A stretch of 64,000 nucleotides of DNA from Lysinibacillus mangiferihumi (GTDB lineage: Bacteria > Bacillota > Bacilli > Bacillales_A > Planococcaceae), in contig NZ_PYWM01000002.1 in the NCBI RefSeq assembly GCF_003049665.1, positions 1 to 64,000 of the forward strand, written 5' to 3'. The notes under the pieces are model-generated. The model was not told where the DNA came from. It made no database searches and was given only the letters and a program-made list of their open reading frames with translations. Made by a program: the position numbers and the translations under genes. This document shows positions 1 through 8,590 of the stretch, piece after piece; the stretch's first letter is position 1; every line of letters begins with the position of its first letter.

Positions 1-48
1 TTAGTCGCAATAACCTTAACAGAAATGGATTCTTTTTTCATCTTTTAA
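1..48 (+). CDS. C-terminal end of an upstream gene (partial)
   Basis: An open frame enters from the left edge and stops with TAA at 46-48, leaving only the last 15 residues (ending MDSFFIF). A strong rho-independent terminator follows 12 bases later, which supports this being a real gene end. The product cannot be identified from so short a tail; the hydrophobic residues would suit a membrane protein. It may be transcriptionally separate from the kinase that follows. Confidence 0.5.
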   Translation, partial: LVAITLTEMDSFFIF

Positions 49-60
49 GTGAAAAAGAGA

Positions 61-105
61 ATCCCACAGAAAAGCTGACAAATAAGCTTTTCCGTGGGAT
101 TTTGT
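61..105 (+). terminator. Rho-independent terminator of the upstream gene
   Basis: Near-perfect 16-bp inverted repeat (61-76 with 85-100, loop GACAAATA) followed by a T-rich stretch. Confidence 0.85.
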
Positions 106-232
106 ATATGTTGATGAATAATCTAGGTATAATATTATTGTTATTAAATATTATTATAATAATTAATTTGTTCTAGGAGTAATTACACATCGTTAAATAA
201 TGAATACAATAGATGAGGAAGTACCAGTTTGT

Positions 233-1540
233 ATGAAAAATCGTAAAATTAAACTAATATTAGTATTAGCGACAGTCTTATTGTCATTGTTCACAAGTTT
301 AAATGTGCTCACCTCATATGTGAAAATGAAAAAGACGGTGGAAGAATCCATTGCTAACCAAAGCCTAGAAGCGGCTATTTCCATCGCATCATCAATTGAT
401 GTTAAGTTGTATCAACAATTTTCAAATAATCCTGTGAAAAATGCAACTTATTGGGAAATAAGAAAATACTTAAATGATGCAAGAGAAAAATTAGGGGCCT
501 TAAATGTCTATACTTTAGAAATTGATAATCCTAAAGTGTCAAAAACGATGATTGCTGGTGTTCCTAATCATTTCACAGAAGGCTTTGATATTGGACAAAT
601 TTGTACTGTTCCAGAAAAGCAAATCAATCAAGCTTATCAAGGGTTGACATATGTTACGAATGTCATTAATGACCCTCAACACGGAGATTATCTTTCCGTA
701 GGCGCTCCTATTAAGAATGAAAAAGGTCAAATTATTGGCTATCTTGGGATTGATATAAGCGCAGACAAACTTAATGGTATCAAAGGCAAAGTATTAGAAA
801 ATAATTTGTTCTTGTTTATTTATAATGGAATATTTATATTAATCGTTATTGCATCATTTTTCTTTTTACAGAAATGGTATCAAAAAGAAGTGACAAAAGA
901 AGTAGAGGTAACGGAAGATACCTACCAAACTGAAATAAAAGCGTTAATTACCTCTGTATCTTCTTTAAGACATGATTTTACCAACCATATTCAAGTGTTG
1001 CATGGGCTTTTACAATTGGGAGAGCCAGATCAAGCGAAACAATATTTATCATCATTATCTAAAGAGGTACAGGAAATAAAGTCATTAAAATTAAATATTA
1101 ATCATCCAGGGCTGTCGATTTTATTGCAAACAAAAAAGTTAGCCGCTCAAAATCATAATATTGAGATGGATATATCGGTTTCGCAGGATACTTTCGATAA
1201 AATAAAAACGACTGATATCATTAAATTATTATCAAATTTAATCGATAATGCGATTGATGCGACAATTGAATTGCCTGAAAGTGAACGTAAAATAAAAATT
1301 AGTTGTTATGCAGATGAAATGAAGTATGTGTTTGAAATTGTTAATACAGGACCAACAATTACGGACCCGGATCAAATCTTTAAGCAAGGGTTTACAACGA
1401 AAAAAGCTGAACTAGGAAAAATTAGAGGTCAAGGCTTGTTTATTGTGAAAGAAGTTGTGAAAAAATACAACGGCAACATTTCTATCCAATCGACAGGGGA
1501 ATTTGAGACAATGGCGATTGTAATTATTCCTTTAAAGTAA
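233..1540 (+). CDS. Orphan membrane sensor histidine kinase, Spo0B-type (CitA/DcuS-like)
   Basis: Two-component sensor kinase. A hydrophobic segment lies at about residues 6-27, followed by an extracytoplasmic sensing region with a Cache-like ending (GAPIKNEKGQIIGYLGID), a second membrane segment near residue 195-215, then a Spo0B-type dimerisation motif around residue 245 (RHDFTNHIQ, phospho-His) and a GHKL ATPase with N-box (NLIDNAIDA) and G-box (GQGLFIVKEVV). This architecture is typical of kinases sensing small carboxylates. I chose the ATG at 233 because GAGGAAG lies 11 bases upstream and a basic-then-hydrophobic N-terminus follows; an in-frame ATG at 200 has no well-placed ribosome site. 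No response regulator is adjacent downstream, and only 15 codons of the upstream gene are visible, so the partner is unknown. Confidence 0.85.
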   Translation: MKNRKIKLILVLATVLLSLFTSLNVLTSYVKMKKTVEESIANQSLEAAISIASSIDVKLYQQFSNNPVKNATYWEIRKYLNDAREKLGALNVYTLEIDNPKVSKTMIAGVPNHFTEGFDIGQICTVPEKQINQAYQGLTYVTNVINDPQHGDYLSVGAPIKNEKGQIIGYLGIDISADKLNGIKGKVLENNLFLFIYNGIFILIVIASFFFLQKWYQKEVTKEVEVTEDTYQTEIKALITSVSSLRHDFTNHIQVLHGLLQLGEPDQAKQYLSSLSKEVQEIKSLKLNINHPGLSILLQTKKLAAQNHNIEMDISVSQDTFDKIKTTDIIKLLSNLIDNAIDATIELPESERKIKISCYADEMKYVFEIVNTGPTITDPDQIFKQGFTTKKAELGKIRGQGLFIVKEVVKKYNGNISIQSTGEFETMAIVIIPLK

Positions 1541-1615
1541 ATAGGGAGTTGTTATCTCCTTCACGGCTAATCTTCGCGTGAAAAGACACTTTTTAACTGA
1601 ATAGTATAATAGCTT

Positions 1616-1648
1616 AAGCTTCCTACTTATTAGCGTAGGAGGCTTTTG
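1616..1648 (+). terminator. Terminator after the sensor kinase
   Basis: Hairpin AAGCTTCCTAC / GTAGGAGGCTT followed by TTTGTT. Confidence 0.65.
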
Positions 1649-1749
1649 TTGCTAAGTAAATGTGCATGTTCTGAATAGCATGTATTAGCTAATATCAATC
1701 ATACATTAACAGTAAATCTAAGAGGGCAGGTTAGGAGGATAAAAACCAT

Positions 1750-2301
1750 TTGGAAAAGCCAATCCTTGATTTACTAAGAGCAGGTGGATTGATTTTATAT
1801 GTTAGACATGGAGAAGCAACTGTTGGTGAAGATCAGCCATATGTTAATTTTCAAAACTGTTATACACAAAGAAATTTATCTGATTACGGTCGGCGAGAAG
1901 CCGTTTACTATGGACAAATGCTACGTTATTGGCAAATTCCAATTCGTTCACCTATAATGACAAGTCCGTTTTGTCGAACAATTGAAACGGCACAGCTTGC
2001 ATTTCCAACAATGTATCTACAAATTGACCCGTTTTGGTTTTCAATTACTAAATTAGCAGAAACGATTTCCACAACTGAACAACAACAAATTTTAAAGGAT
2101 GTCCAAAAATATTTAGAAGTAAAACCACCACTTGGAACTAATCAAGTAATTATTGCGCACAGTTTTCCGAAAGGGACTGCCTTAGGTGAAATTACAAGCA
2201 TGGGAACCGTTATTATCAAGCCCAAAGGTGTGGGCAATGGCTATGAAATTGTAAAACAGCTAACATTAGCTGATTTAGCAACCTTAGGGACGTCACAATA
2301 A
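1750..2301 (+). CDS. Histidine phosphatase superfamily protein (phosphoglycerate mutase-like)
   Basis: A 183-residue cytoplasmic protein of the histidine phosphatase (branch 1) superfamily. The catalytic signature VRHGEA is at residues 18-23, so His20 would be the phospho-acceptor. A second histidine in the IIAHSFPKG segment near residue 138 fits the C-terminal catalytic His. The substrate cannot be told from sequence; the family includes sugar-phosphate, nucleotide and protein phosphatases. The TTG start is set by AGGAGGAT at 1733-1740. It stands alone between the kinase terminator and a small cold-shock-like gene. Confidence 0.8.
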   Translation: MEKPILDLLRAGGLILYVRHGEATVGEDQPYVNFQNCYTQRNLSDYGRREAVYYGQMLRYWQIPIRSPIMTSPFCRTIETAQLAFPTMYLQIDPFWFSITKLAETISTTEQQQILKDVQKYLEVKPPLGTNQVIIAHSFPKGTALGEITSMGTVIIKPKGVGNGYEIVKQLTLADLATLGTSQ

Positions 2302-2347
2302 TAATTTTGGGGGATAGAAATGAAACGAGAAGGGAAGGGATTGCAAA

Positions 2348-2569
2348 ATGATATAAAAAGAAAAAGGCTATGGACGTATTGTGCTTAATGATGAGAAAGA
2401 CAATCATGTCTTTGTTCATTTTAGCTCGATTTTGCTGGATAAGGAAAGATTTCCAAATACATTTCGCTTTCTGAAACAAGGCCAAAAAGTCTCCTTTGAT
2501 TTACTTGAAATACCCAATTCTACTGATCAAAAGCAGGTTGCAGAAAATGTCATTGTGCTGTCAGACTAA
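2348..2569 (+). pseudogene. Cold-shock-domain-like small protein, interrupted by an in-frame stop at codon 3
   Basis: The reading frame encodes KEKGYGRIVLND followed by VFVHFSSI, which match the two RNA-binding segments of cold-shock domains (consensus KGFGFI and VFVHF). An ATG at 2348 lies in the same frame behind a purine-rich AAGGGAAGGG site, but codon 3 is TAA (2354-2356). The next usable start is GTG at 2381, which would give 62 residues and lose the first beta-strand and the KGYGRI motif. A single T-to-A change (TAT to TAA) would explain it. Alternatives are a sequencing error, or real initiation at 2381 giving a shortened protein. Confidence 0.55.
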
Positions 2570-2754
2570 TGTGCACCAATCTTTTTAGAGAGCATTAATT
2601 CCAAGTGCAGAATTAGATTTAGGAAAATGATGAAATCAGCGACAATCAGAGTAACTTACTTTTCACAGATAGGGATGGCACACAGTAATATTTTAGATAG
2701 TAATATTGATTAAATATACATTTAACCTTATGATTATTTACAGTTTTGAATACT

Positions 2755-2797
2755 AAAAGGGCAGGTCACTTACAATTGAGTGACCTGCCCTTTTTAG
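2755..2797. terminator. Strong bidirectional terminator
   Basis: Perfect 15-bp stem AAAAGGGCAGGTCAC / GTGACCTGCCCTTTT with loop TTACAATTGA. The A-run before and T-run after make it functional on either strand. Confidence 0.85.
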
Positions 2798-3273
2798 TTT
2801 GTACTGTTTCTGGCAATAAATATATTAGGAAAAATAAATTACTTGATGTATATATTATTTAAAAAATAAAATATTCTAATAATTTTTGTCGTTGTATGGT
2901 AAACTTGATTGTGTTATATAACAATATAAAGAAAAATATTTGTAAGTCGTATAGGATTTCCTTAAACAGGAGGAAATGAATAAAACCAAGGTTTAAGTCT
3001 TGATAGATTTAATGGAAGCGTATACAGTAACTAATGAGGCAGGTGACAGACAATCGTTTGATTTATAAAACTTAGCTTAATGAGAAAAAATAATCGTCGA
3101 GCTTTTGTTATTGAAGATGATTGGAAGCAATTGTTTCGTTTGTTGAAAGAAGTGTGTCTTTTGACCTTTATACATAATTGGAGTGAAAATGCTGGAATAT
3201 CCCGTCGAAAAAGCGAAAATTAGTTTGAAGGTACCTTGTGAATGTTAGCAAATCATGTAAAATAGAGTCGATT

Positions 3274-3309
3274 AAGCACTTTTAGACTAAAAGGTCTAGT
3301 GCTTTTAGT
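3274..3309 (+). terminator. Possible terminator
   Basis: Imperfect hairpin AAGCAC..TTAGAC / GTCTA..GTGCTT followed by TTTAG. Confidence 0.4.
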
Positions 3310-3703
3310 ATGAGTGAAGTTAAAAAATATCTTTCATTAAAAAATGATGGATAAATTATTTTAGTAGTAGCATACTAAAATTCAATCAGTTGACTTTATA
3401 CAACATAAACATCTTTCAGGCGATGCATTTATCCGATTTGATATGTAACGGCAGATCAATGCACCATACTCCTGGAAACAGGGGGAAGGTTTTTGTTTTA
3501 AATATGTACAAAGGACATTATGAGCGGACTTCGCACTTTTTACTACTTTTTGATTAGTTTATTACTATAATATTGTAGTAGATATTTTATTCTTTAAATA
3601 GTTGTGATAGACTATTGTAAGTTTATAGTTGATACAGAAAAGGTGTGTGACTAGTTTACACCTACATCATTTCTGCAAATCTTAAAATATAAGGATGGTA
3701 AAA

Positions 3704-5191
3704 ATGAGTAACAGAGTAACTAAATCAGACGTCATCTTAATTGGTGCCGGAATTATGAGTGCGACTTTGGGGACAATGCTCAAAGAATTAGCACCGGACT
3801 GGAATATTACTGTGTTTGAAAAACTTTCAAACGCCGGTGAGGAAAGCTCTAATGAATGGAATAATGCAGGAACAGGGCATGCAGCACTATGCGAGCTTAA
3901 CTACACTTCTGAAAAACCAGACGGTACTATTGATATTAGCAAAGCAATTAATGTTAATGAACAGTTCCAGGTTTCGATGCAGTTTTGGTCATATCTTGTA
4001 AAGAACAAGCTGATCCAAAATCCGCAAGATTTTATTATGCCATTACCACATATGAGTATGGTAAGAGGTGAAAAAAACGTTGAGTATTTAAGAAAACGTT
4101 ATGAAACAATGTCAAATAATCCTCTTTTCAAAGGGATGGAATTCTCTGATAATCCAGAAAAACTGAAAGAATGGATTCCACTTATTATGGAAGACCGCCC
4201 AGCAAATGAGGCCATTGCTGCAACAAAAATTGACACTGGTACAGACGTTAACTTCGGTGCTCTAACACGTATTTTATTTGACCACCTAAAAGCGAAAGAT
4301 GTAGATATCAACTACAACCATAGTGTCGAAAGCATTAAACGTACGAAAGACGGTTTATGGGAATTAAAAGTACATGATAAAGATGGCTGTAAAATGGAAT
4401 ACCATACAGCAAAATTCGTCTTCCTTGGAGCTGGCGGAGGAAGTCTTGAATTATTACAAAAATCAGGCATTCCTGAAGGAAAACACATTGGTGGATTCCC
4501 AATTAGTGGATTGTTTATGGTATGTAAAAACCAAGAAGTGGTTGAACAACATCATGCAAAAGTATATGGTAAAGCTGCAGTTGGTGCACCACCAATGTCT
4601 GTTCCACATTTAGACACTCGCTTTATCGATAACAAAAAATCATTACTATTTGGACCATTTGCTGGTTTCTCACCAAAATTCTTAAAAACAGGTTCAAATA
4701 TGGACTTATTTGCTTCTGTAAAACCGCATAATATTACAACATTATTAGCGGCAGGGGTTAAAGAAATGTCCTTAACAAAATATTTAATCCAACAACTGTT
4801 ATTATCAAAAGATCAACGTATGGAAGAGTTACGTGAGTTTATCCCAACTGCTAAAAGTGAGGACTGGGATATTGTCGTTGCAGGTCAACGTGTACAAGTT
4901 ATCAAAGATACTGAAGCTGGCGGTAAAGGAACATTACAATTTGGTACGGAAGTAGTAAGTGCTGCTGACGGATCAATCGCTGCATTATTAGGTGCTTCAC
5001 CAGGTGCATCTACTGCCGTTCACGTTATGCTGCAAGTCATTCAAAAATGTTTCCCTCAACAAGCAAAAGAGTGGGAGCCAAAACTAAAAGAAATGATTCC
5101 ATCTTACGGTATCTCATTATTACAAAATCCAGCGCTTCTTGAAGAAGTTCATACTTCAACAGCAGAGGCTCTAGGTCTAAATAAAAACTAA
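3704..5191 (+). CDS. mqo: Malate:quinone oxidoreductase
   Basis: FAD-dependent, membrane-associated enzyme oxidising malate to oxaloacetate with electrons passed to the quinone pool, an alternative to NAD-malate dehydrogenase in the TCA cycle. The N-terminal dinucleotide-binding motif [10 protein letters not shown] is followed by the family segment [31 protein letters not shown] and the C-terminal [16 protein letters not shown] segment are also family-typical. The length of about 495 residues is normal for Mqo. ATG 3704 ([14 protein letters not shown]) is preferred over ATG 3695 because AAGGA at 3691-3695 is correctly spaced for it. It is monocistronic with its own terminator. A separate NAD-type malate dehydrogenase lies in the eut operon at 55675. 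Confidence 0.95.
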   Translation: MSNRVTKSDVILIGAGIMSATLGTMLKELAPDWNITVFEKLSNAGEESSNEWNNAGTGHAALCELNYTSEKPDGTIDISKAINVNEQFQVSMQFWSYLVKNKLIQNPQDFIMPLPHMSMVRGEKNVEYLRKRYETMSNNPLFKGMEFSDNPEKLKEWIPLIMEDRPANEAIAATKIDTGTDVNFGALTRILFDHLKAKDVDINYNHSVESIKRTKDGLWELKVHDKDGCKMEYHTAKFVFLGAGGGSLELLQKSGIPEGKHIGGFPISGLFMVCKNQEVVEQHHAKVYGKAAVGAPPMSVPHLDTRFIDNKKSLLFGPFAGFSPKFLKTGSNMDLFASVKPHNITTLLAAGVKEMSLTKYLIQQLLLSKDQRMEELREFIPTAKSEDWDIVVAGQRVQVIKDTEAGGKGTLQFGTEVVSAADGSIAALLGASPGASTAVHVMLQVIQKCFPQQAKEWEPKLKEMIPSYGISLLQNPALLEEVHTSTAEALGLNKN

Positions 5192-5200
5192 TCAACTTAT

Positions 5201-5236
5201 GAACCTTTGATCCATTTTGGATTGAAGGTTCTTTTT
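5201..5236 (+). terminator. Terminator of mqo
   Basis: Hairpin GAACCTTTGATCCA / TGGATTGAAGGTTC with a following T-run. Confidence 0.8.
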
Positions 5237-5465
5237 ACAATAGGGAATGAGTTGTTACGTTGAGAAAAAGGAGAGAAGCTATTCTTTTTTTATATTGCTG
5301 TTGTTTCTAAATTTCCAATATATCGCTAAATAAGGAACTAATATAACAAAAAAGTAGTTAGAATGAAAATTATAAATGAACTAGCTTCTGTTGTAAACAA
5401 AATAAATATCCAGTATACTTTTTTCGTATGGCATATTAGAAAAGATTGATAAAGGATGAGTATAG

Positions 5466-5687
5466 ATGACGTTTGAAGAAGTATTACCGCGTTTAAAGGC
5501 GGGCGAGAAAGTGATTCGTGAAGGATGGGGCGGTGCTGAATTATATGTCAAGCTTGTAGGTCAAAGCGAGCACGACGGAGAGAATTTGAACCCCTTTTTT
5601 TTAATTAATGTGCGTGGCGAGGGCTACACGATGTTCACACCAACAGTATGTGATTTATTAGCCGAAGATTGGAAAATCGTAAATTAA
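5466..5687 (+). CDS. Small DUF2829 / Tad2-like protein
   Basis: A 73-residue protein with the pattern of the DUF2829 (Thoeris anti-defence 2-like) family: an N-terminal FEEVLPRLKAGEKVIREGW segment, an aromatic/small strand (AELYVKLV), a middle FFLINVRG strand and the C-terminal DLLAEDWKIV signature. Family members are small proteins common in phages and also in bacterial chromosomes; Tad2 itself sequesters a cyclic nucleotide signal of the Thoeris defence system. Whether this copy binds any nucleotide is unknown. Start ATG 5466 has AAAGGATGAG upstream. It is flanked by terminators, so it is monocistronic, with no phage genes nearby. Confidence 0.75.
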   Translation: MTFEEVLPRLKAGEKVIREGWGGAELYVKLVGQSEHDGENLNPFFLINVRGEGYTMFTPTVCDLLAEDWKIVN

Positions 5688-5714
5688 ATTTAGTGTCGTT
5701 TAAAAAGGTTATAA

Positions 5715-5750
5715 TAGTATGCTAAGTGATTCTTAGTATGCTATTTTTTT
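5715..5750 (+). terminator. Terminator of the DUF2829 gene
   Basis: 12-bp stem TAGTATGCTAAG / CTTAGTATGCTA (two G-U pairs) followed by seven T. Confidence 0.8.
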
Positions 5751-5892
5751 GATATGAAGGTTAAGCTTTTAGGCGGTATAGTTTATAAGAGCTGGCACAT
5801 TGCATGTAGAGTTGCGACTTGAAGGGCTTTAAAAAATGTCTCTTCTTTCAGTATTTTTAGTAGTAGATTACTTTTTTAAAAGGAGAGATCCT

Positions 5893-6648
5893 ATGAAGTT
5901 TGCAGAATATAATGGTAAAACAGTGTTTATTACAGGTGCTGCGTCAGGTATTGGTCAAGCACAAGCTATTGCTTTTTTAGAAAACGGTGCTAATGTTTTT
6001 GGTTTGGATGTAGATGAGCGAGGGTTAGGGCAATTACACCAGCAATACCCTGAGCGCTTTGCTTATACGCTAGGAAGTGTCTGTAAGAAAAGTGATGTAG
6101 AGCACGCTTTTCAAGCAGTAATGGCAAGCTTTAAAAGCGTAGATATCTTACTGAATACAGCTGGCGTTTTAGATGGTTTTGCCAAAACGCTAGATACCGA
6201 TGAGGCGCTATGGGACAAAATTATAAATACAAATGTAAAGGGTACTTTTTTTGTAACGAATACGATTTTACCTCATATGTTACAACGGAAATCGGGCATC
6301 ATCGTTAATATGGCATCTATTGCAGGGCTGATTGCAGGAGGTGGGGGTGCGGCTTATACAGCATCCAAGCATGCCATTGTGGGCTATACGAAACAGTTAG
6401 ATTTAGATTATTGTCGCGAGGGGATACGTGCGAATGCCATTGCACCAGGAGCTATTCAAACAGCTATGACCAAAGCTGATTTTGAAGGCGATGGTGAAAT
6501 GGCAAAATGGGTTGCCAACGAGACACCTGCTGGTCGCTGGGCACAACCAAGCGAAGTGGCGAATTTAACGCTTTTTTTGGCGAGTCATGCCGCTGATTAT
6601 ATACATGGAGCTGTTGTACCAATTGACGGTGGATGGATTGCGAAATAG
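5893..6648 (+). CDS. Short-chain dehydrogenase/reductase (FabG-like)
   Basis: A classical SDR of 251 residues. The Rossmann motif TGAASGIG lies near residue 12-19, NTAG stands for the NAG structural motif, the catalytic Ser is in NMASIAG and the YTASK motif carries the Tyr-Lys pair; the C-terminus PIDGGWIAK is standard. GLDVDE after beta-2 suggests NAD(H) preference. The ATG at 5893 follows AAAAGGAGAGAT; an upstream in-frame ATG at 5836 would add 19 hydrophobic residues with no ribosome site and is rejected. Related proteins are often annotated 3-oxoacyl-ACP reductase, but the substrate cannot be deduced here. It is a single-gene unit. Confidence 0.85.
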   Translation: MKFAEYNGKTVFITGAASGIGQAQAIAFLENGANVFGLDVDERGLGQLHQQYPERFAYTLGSVCKKSDVEHAFQAVMASFKSVDILLNTAGVLDGFAKTLDTDEALWDKIINTNVKGTFFVTNTILPHMLQRKSGIIVNMASIAGLIAGGGGAAYTASKHAIVGYTKQLDLDYCREGIRANAIAPGAIQTAMTKADFEGDGEMAKWVANETPAGRWAQPSEVANLTLFLASHAADYIHGAVVPIDGGWIAK

Positions 6649-6650
6649 TA

Positions 6651-6680
6651 TTGGTCAATGAATCAATCTTCTGCTATAAT
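6651..6680 (+). promoter_or_regulatory. Candidate sigma-A promoter for queT
   Basis: TTGGTC at 6651-6656, an 18-base spacer, then TATAAT at 6675-6680. It would start transcription just upstream of the riboswitch-like leader. Confidence 0.55.
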
Positions 6681-6706
6681 ACGCAAGTAAGCAAAAATAA
6701 GCTTAC

Positions 6707-6794
6707 ACTACGGCACTTCAGTTAGGGCAATATGCTCTCTTCCTTTGGTCGTAGTTATTACTAAAATAGCAACTTGCTATTTTACAAAGGAGAA
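6707..6794 (+). promoter_or_regulatory. preQ1-II-like riboswitch in the queT leader
   Basis: An outer stem ACTACG (6707-6712) pairs with CGTAGT (6750-6755). It is followed by a conserved-looking UUAUUAC linker, then a second hairpin AAAATAGC / GCTATTTT (6763-6783) and directly CAAAGGAGAA (6785-6794). In the loop of the first stem TCCTTTG (6741-6747) is complementary to CAAAGGA (6785-6791), so a pseudoknot would bury the Shine-Dalgarno site. This layout, the position before a QueT-family (COG4708) transporter and the terminal AAAGGAGA match the preQ1-II class described from Streptococcaceae. The internal loop is longer than usual, so I hold the class assignment with moderate confidence. Confidence 0.6.
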
Positions 6795-6800
6795 TGTAAA

Positions 6801-7310
6801 TTGAATACATCTATTGTAAAAGATTCATCGCGTACTTCTGTAAGGGAACTTACAAAAGTAGCACTTGTCGCAGCCTTATATGTGGCTGTAACTGTATTAT
6901 TGTCAGTGATTAGCTTTGGAGCAGTGCAGCTACGTTTGTCGGAGATGTTCAACTATTTGGCGCTGTACAATAAACGGTATGTAGTAGCTGTAACCCTAGG
7001 TGTTGTATTGGCAAATTTTATGTCGCCGACTTGGATTCTTGATGTGCCTATCGGCGGAATTGCAACATTTCTAGTATTAATTCTTTGTCGAATGGTAACT
7101 AAAAACATTAAGCAGGATAGTTGGAAAATGGTCATCACAGCAGTGATTTTTGCACTATCGATGTTTACTGTTGCAGGCCAATTAACGATACTGTATGATC
7201 TGCCATTTTGGGCGACATGGTTTACGGTTGGTGTCGGAGAATTATTATCGATGACTGTTGGTGGCGTGACCATTTACTTATTAAATAAAAAAATAGATTT
7301 ATCCAAATAG
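6801..7310 (+). CDS. queT: QueT family queuosine-precursor transporter
   Basis: A 169-residue hydrophobic protein with about five or six membrane segments, of the QueT (COG4708) family of ECF S components that import queuosine precursors such as preQ1. Family-typical segments include FGAVQLRLSEMFNYL, LANFMSPTWILD and VGVGELLSMTVGG. The TTG start at 6801 is placed by AAAGGAG at 6786-6792; the ATG at 6794 runs straight into a stop. The Shine-Dalgarno site lies inside the riboswitch-like element, implying translational control by precursor level. It needs the shared ECF energising module, which is not in this window. Confidence 0.85.
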   Translation: MNTSIVKDSSRTSVRELTKVALVAALYVAVTVLLSVISFGAVQLRLSEMFNYLALYNKRYVVAVTLGVVLANFMSPTWILDVPIGGIATFLVLILCRMVTKNIKQDSWKMVITAVIFALSMFTVAGQLTILYDLPFWATWFTVGVGELLSMTVGGVTIYLLNKKIDLSK

Positions 7311-7346
7311 AAAAAACACATTCGCGCAAGCGAGTGTGTTTTTATT
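7311..7346. terminator. Terminator of queT
   Basis: Stem AAAACACATTCGC / GCGAGTGTGTTTT around GCAA, with a T-run; A-rich on the other side, so it could act on both strands. Confidence 0.85.
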
Positions 7347-7371
7347 TGTAAAGGGAACAGGCGTGTATTGC

Positions 7372-7406
7372 AAATAAAAAATTCTCGCTGATTTAACAGC
7401 GAGAAC
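7372..7406 (-). terminator. Terminator of the ECF S-component gene
   Basis: Read on the minus strand: TTCTCGCTG / CAGCGAGAA hairpin followed by a T-run. Confidence 0.8.
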
Positions 7407-7416
7407 AACTCCAAAT

Positions 7417-7950
7417 TTATTTGAAAATCGGTGTTTTTCTTAAGAGAATACAAACCGGAATTGCCACAATCATTCCTAAAGCATTTTGAACTAAGTCTCC
7501 AGGAATAGAAGTCAATGGTGCAACCCAATTGGCATATAAAATACCTTCCCCAACATAATAAACGGCTACCATAAATGGAACTGAAATAATCATAGCAAGA
7601 ACATTAATGGCAATGCTGTTTCCTTTGCGTCCGTTCGACCAAGCGATTTTCCCTACGATATAGCCTTGTAAGCCACGAGCTACGATTGTAATAGGCGCCC
7701 ACAATGTCCATCCAGATACAACGTCAAATAAACCCATGCCTATTGCACCTGCAATGGCACCTTTTTTAGGACCAAAAAGAATAGATGCGATAAAGAGCAT
7801 ACCTGTACCAAGATGAACCAATCCACCATTTGCTTTAATAGGTAGTTTAATATTCAATGTGAGTGTTGCTACAAACACAAGTGCAATTAACATGGCTGAT
7901 AGAATTAGATCAAAAGTGCGTGAATGTGAATAGCTTATTGATTTTTGCAT
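7417..7950 (-). CDS. ECF transporter S component (substrate unknown)
   Basis: A 177-residue integral membrane protein with about six hydrophobic segments, resembling substrate-binding S components of energy-coupling-factor vitamin transporters. Indicative features are the short basic N-terminus, the LVHLGTGMLFIASILFGPKKG segment (loop with small residues before an acidic/Gly helix), AGAIGMGLFDVVSGW, and LTSIPGDLVQNALG near the end. The substrate (a vitamin or precursor) cannot be assigned. A good ribosome site (AAGGAAGG) precedes the ATG on the minus strand. It converges on queT with two terminators between them. I saw no known riboswitch in its leader. Confidence 0.75.
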   Translation of the reverse strand: MQKSISYSHSRTFDLILSAMLIALVFVATLTLNIKLPIKANGGLVHLGTGMLFIASILFGPKKGAIAGAIGMGLFDVVSGWTLWAPITIVARGLQGYIVGKIAWSNGRKGNSIAINVLAMIISVPFMVAVYYVGEGILYANWVAPLTSIPGDLVQNALGMIVAIPVCILLRKTPIFK

Positions 7951-8350
7951 AGTTGTAAACCTTCCTTATTTGCTTTTTCAATATCAAAGAATAGTTGCGC
8001 AAAACCTTACTTCGTAAATCAATGCTGCATGCTAGGATAACATTAGCAAAGGCTTGGCCTATTTAAAAGTATCAATTTTGCAAAAAAAATAGTGGTCAGT
8101 TTTACATCTTGCACTAACCTGTACTTAGAGATATGAAGTAAACGCTGCTTGTTAACGGAAATTGATAAAAAGAATAGAGTCGAAAATGGAAATAATTACT
8201 TATCTAATTATAAGAAGATTTGTCTTGGGATTTGCTATTTTGAAATAATTTATTCAAGTAAATAGCTAGGTGAAAATATGATTTCAATACACAACATAAT
8301 TTCACTTTCTTTAGCCAAACTAATAGAAATGACTAAAGGAGGATGAAGAA
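7951..8350. other. 400-bp divergent intergenic region
   Basis: Holds the leader of the minus-strand ECF gene and the promoter region of splAB. No other gene or recognised RNA element was seen. Confidence 0.5.
8271..8301 (+). promoter_or_regulatory. Possible sigma-G promoter of splAB
   Basis: TGAAAA at 8271 and CATAATT near 8295, spaced by 18 bases, resemble the forespore sigma-G consensus (TGAATA, CATACTA). This is suggestive only. splAB is sigma-G controlled in B. subtilis. Confidence 0.3.
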
Positions 8351-8578
8351 ATGCAACAGCAATCATATAATGCAGGGGATATTGTTTATATCTTTTACCG
8401 CAATCCACATATTCAAGATGTCGCAAATATACAGGAAGCGGCAGTTGTTAATAATCCAGAAAATCCAAATGAATTGGCGTTATTTCTTTTTGAAACTTAC
8501 TATCCGTTAACGAATGACTTTGTTATTTTTTCAAGTGAGATGGATGCGGAGCAAGCGTATCATCAATATTTTCATTGA
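8351..8578 (+). CDS. splA: SplA domain protein, regulator of spore photoproduct lyase
   Basis: A 75-residue protein directly upstream of splB. It resembles SplA of B. subtilis (79 residues), a small TRAP-like negative regulator of the spl operon. Visible features are the N-terminal YNAGDIVYIFYRNPH strand pair and a compact middle (LALFLFETYYPLT) with a C-terminal acidic/aromatic tail (AEQAYHQYF). Start ATG 8351 has AAAGGAGGATG upstream. The gap to splB is 12 bases, so the two are one transcript. In B. subtilis the operon is expressed in the forespore; the same is inferred here. Confidence 0.85.
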   Translation: MQQQSYNAGDIVYIFYRNPHIQDVANIQEAAVVNNPENPNELALFLFETYYPLTNDFVIFSSEMDAEQAYHQYFH

Positions 8579-8590
8579 TGGAGGTAGAGG

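Larger units (their letters stand above)
2570..3703. other. 1.1 kb stretch with no convincing gene
   Basis: Contains a strong terminator at 2755-2797, a weaker hairpin at 3274-3309, and short open frames without proper ribosome sites. The longest I noticed is a 47-codon frame at 3080-3223 (beginning MRKNNRRAFVIEDDW). These could be remains of decayed genes. An AGGTGT/ACACCT hairpin at 3639-3661 precedes mqo. No recognised riboswitch was seen. Confidence 0.5.

Noticed and set aside
3080..3223. 47-codon open frame in the 2.6-3.7 kb gap
   Set aside because: No ribosome site and no recognisable family; reported only within the gap description.
7951..8100. Vitamin riboswitch ahead of the minus-strand ECF S component
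   Set aside because: I compared it with the folate, thiamine and preQ1 patterns I know and found no match.
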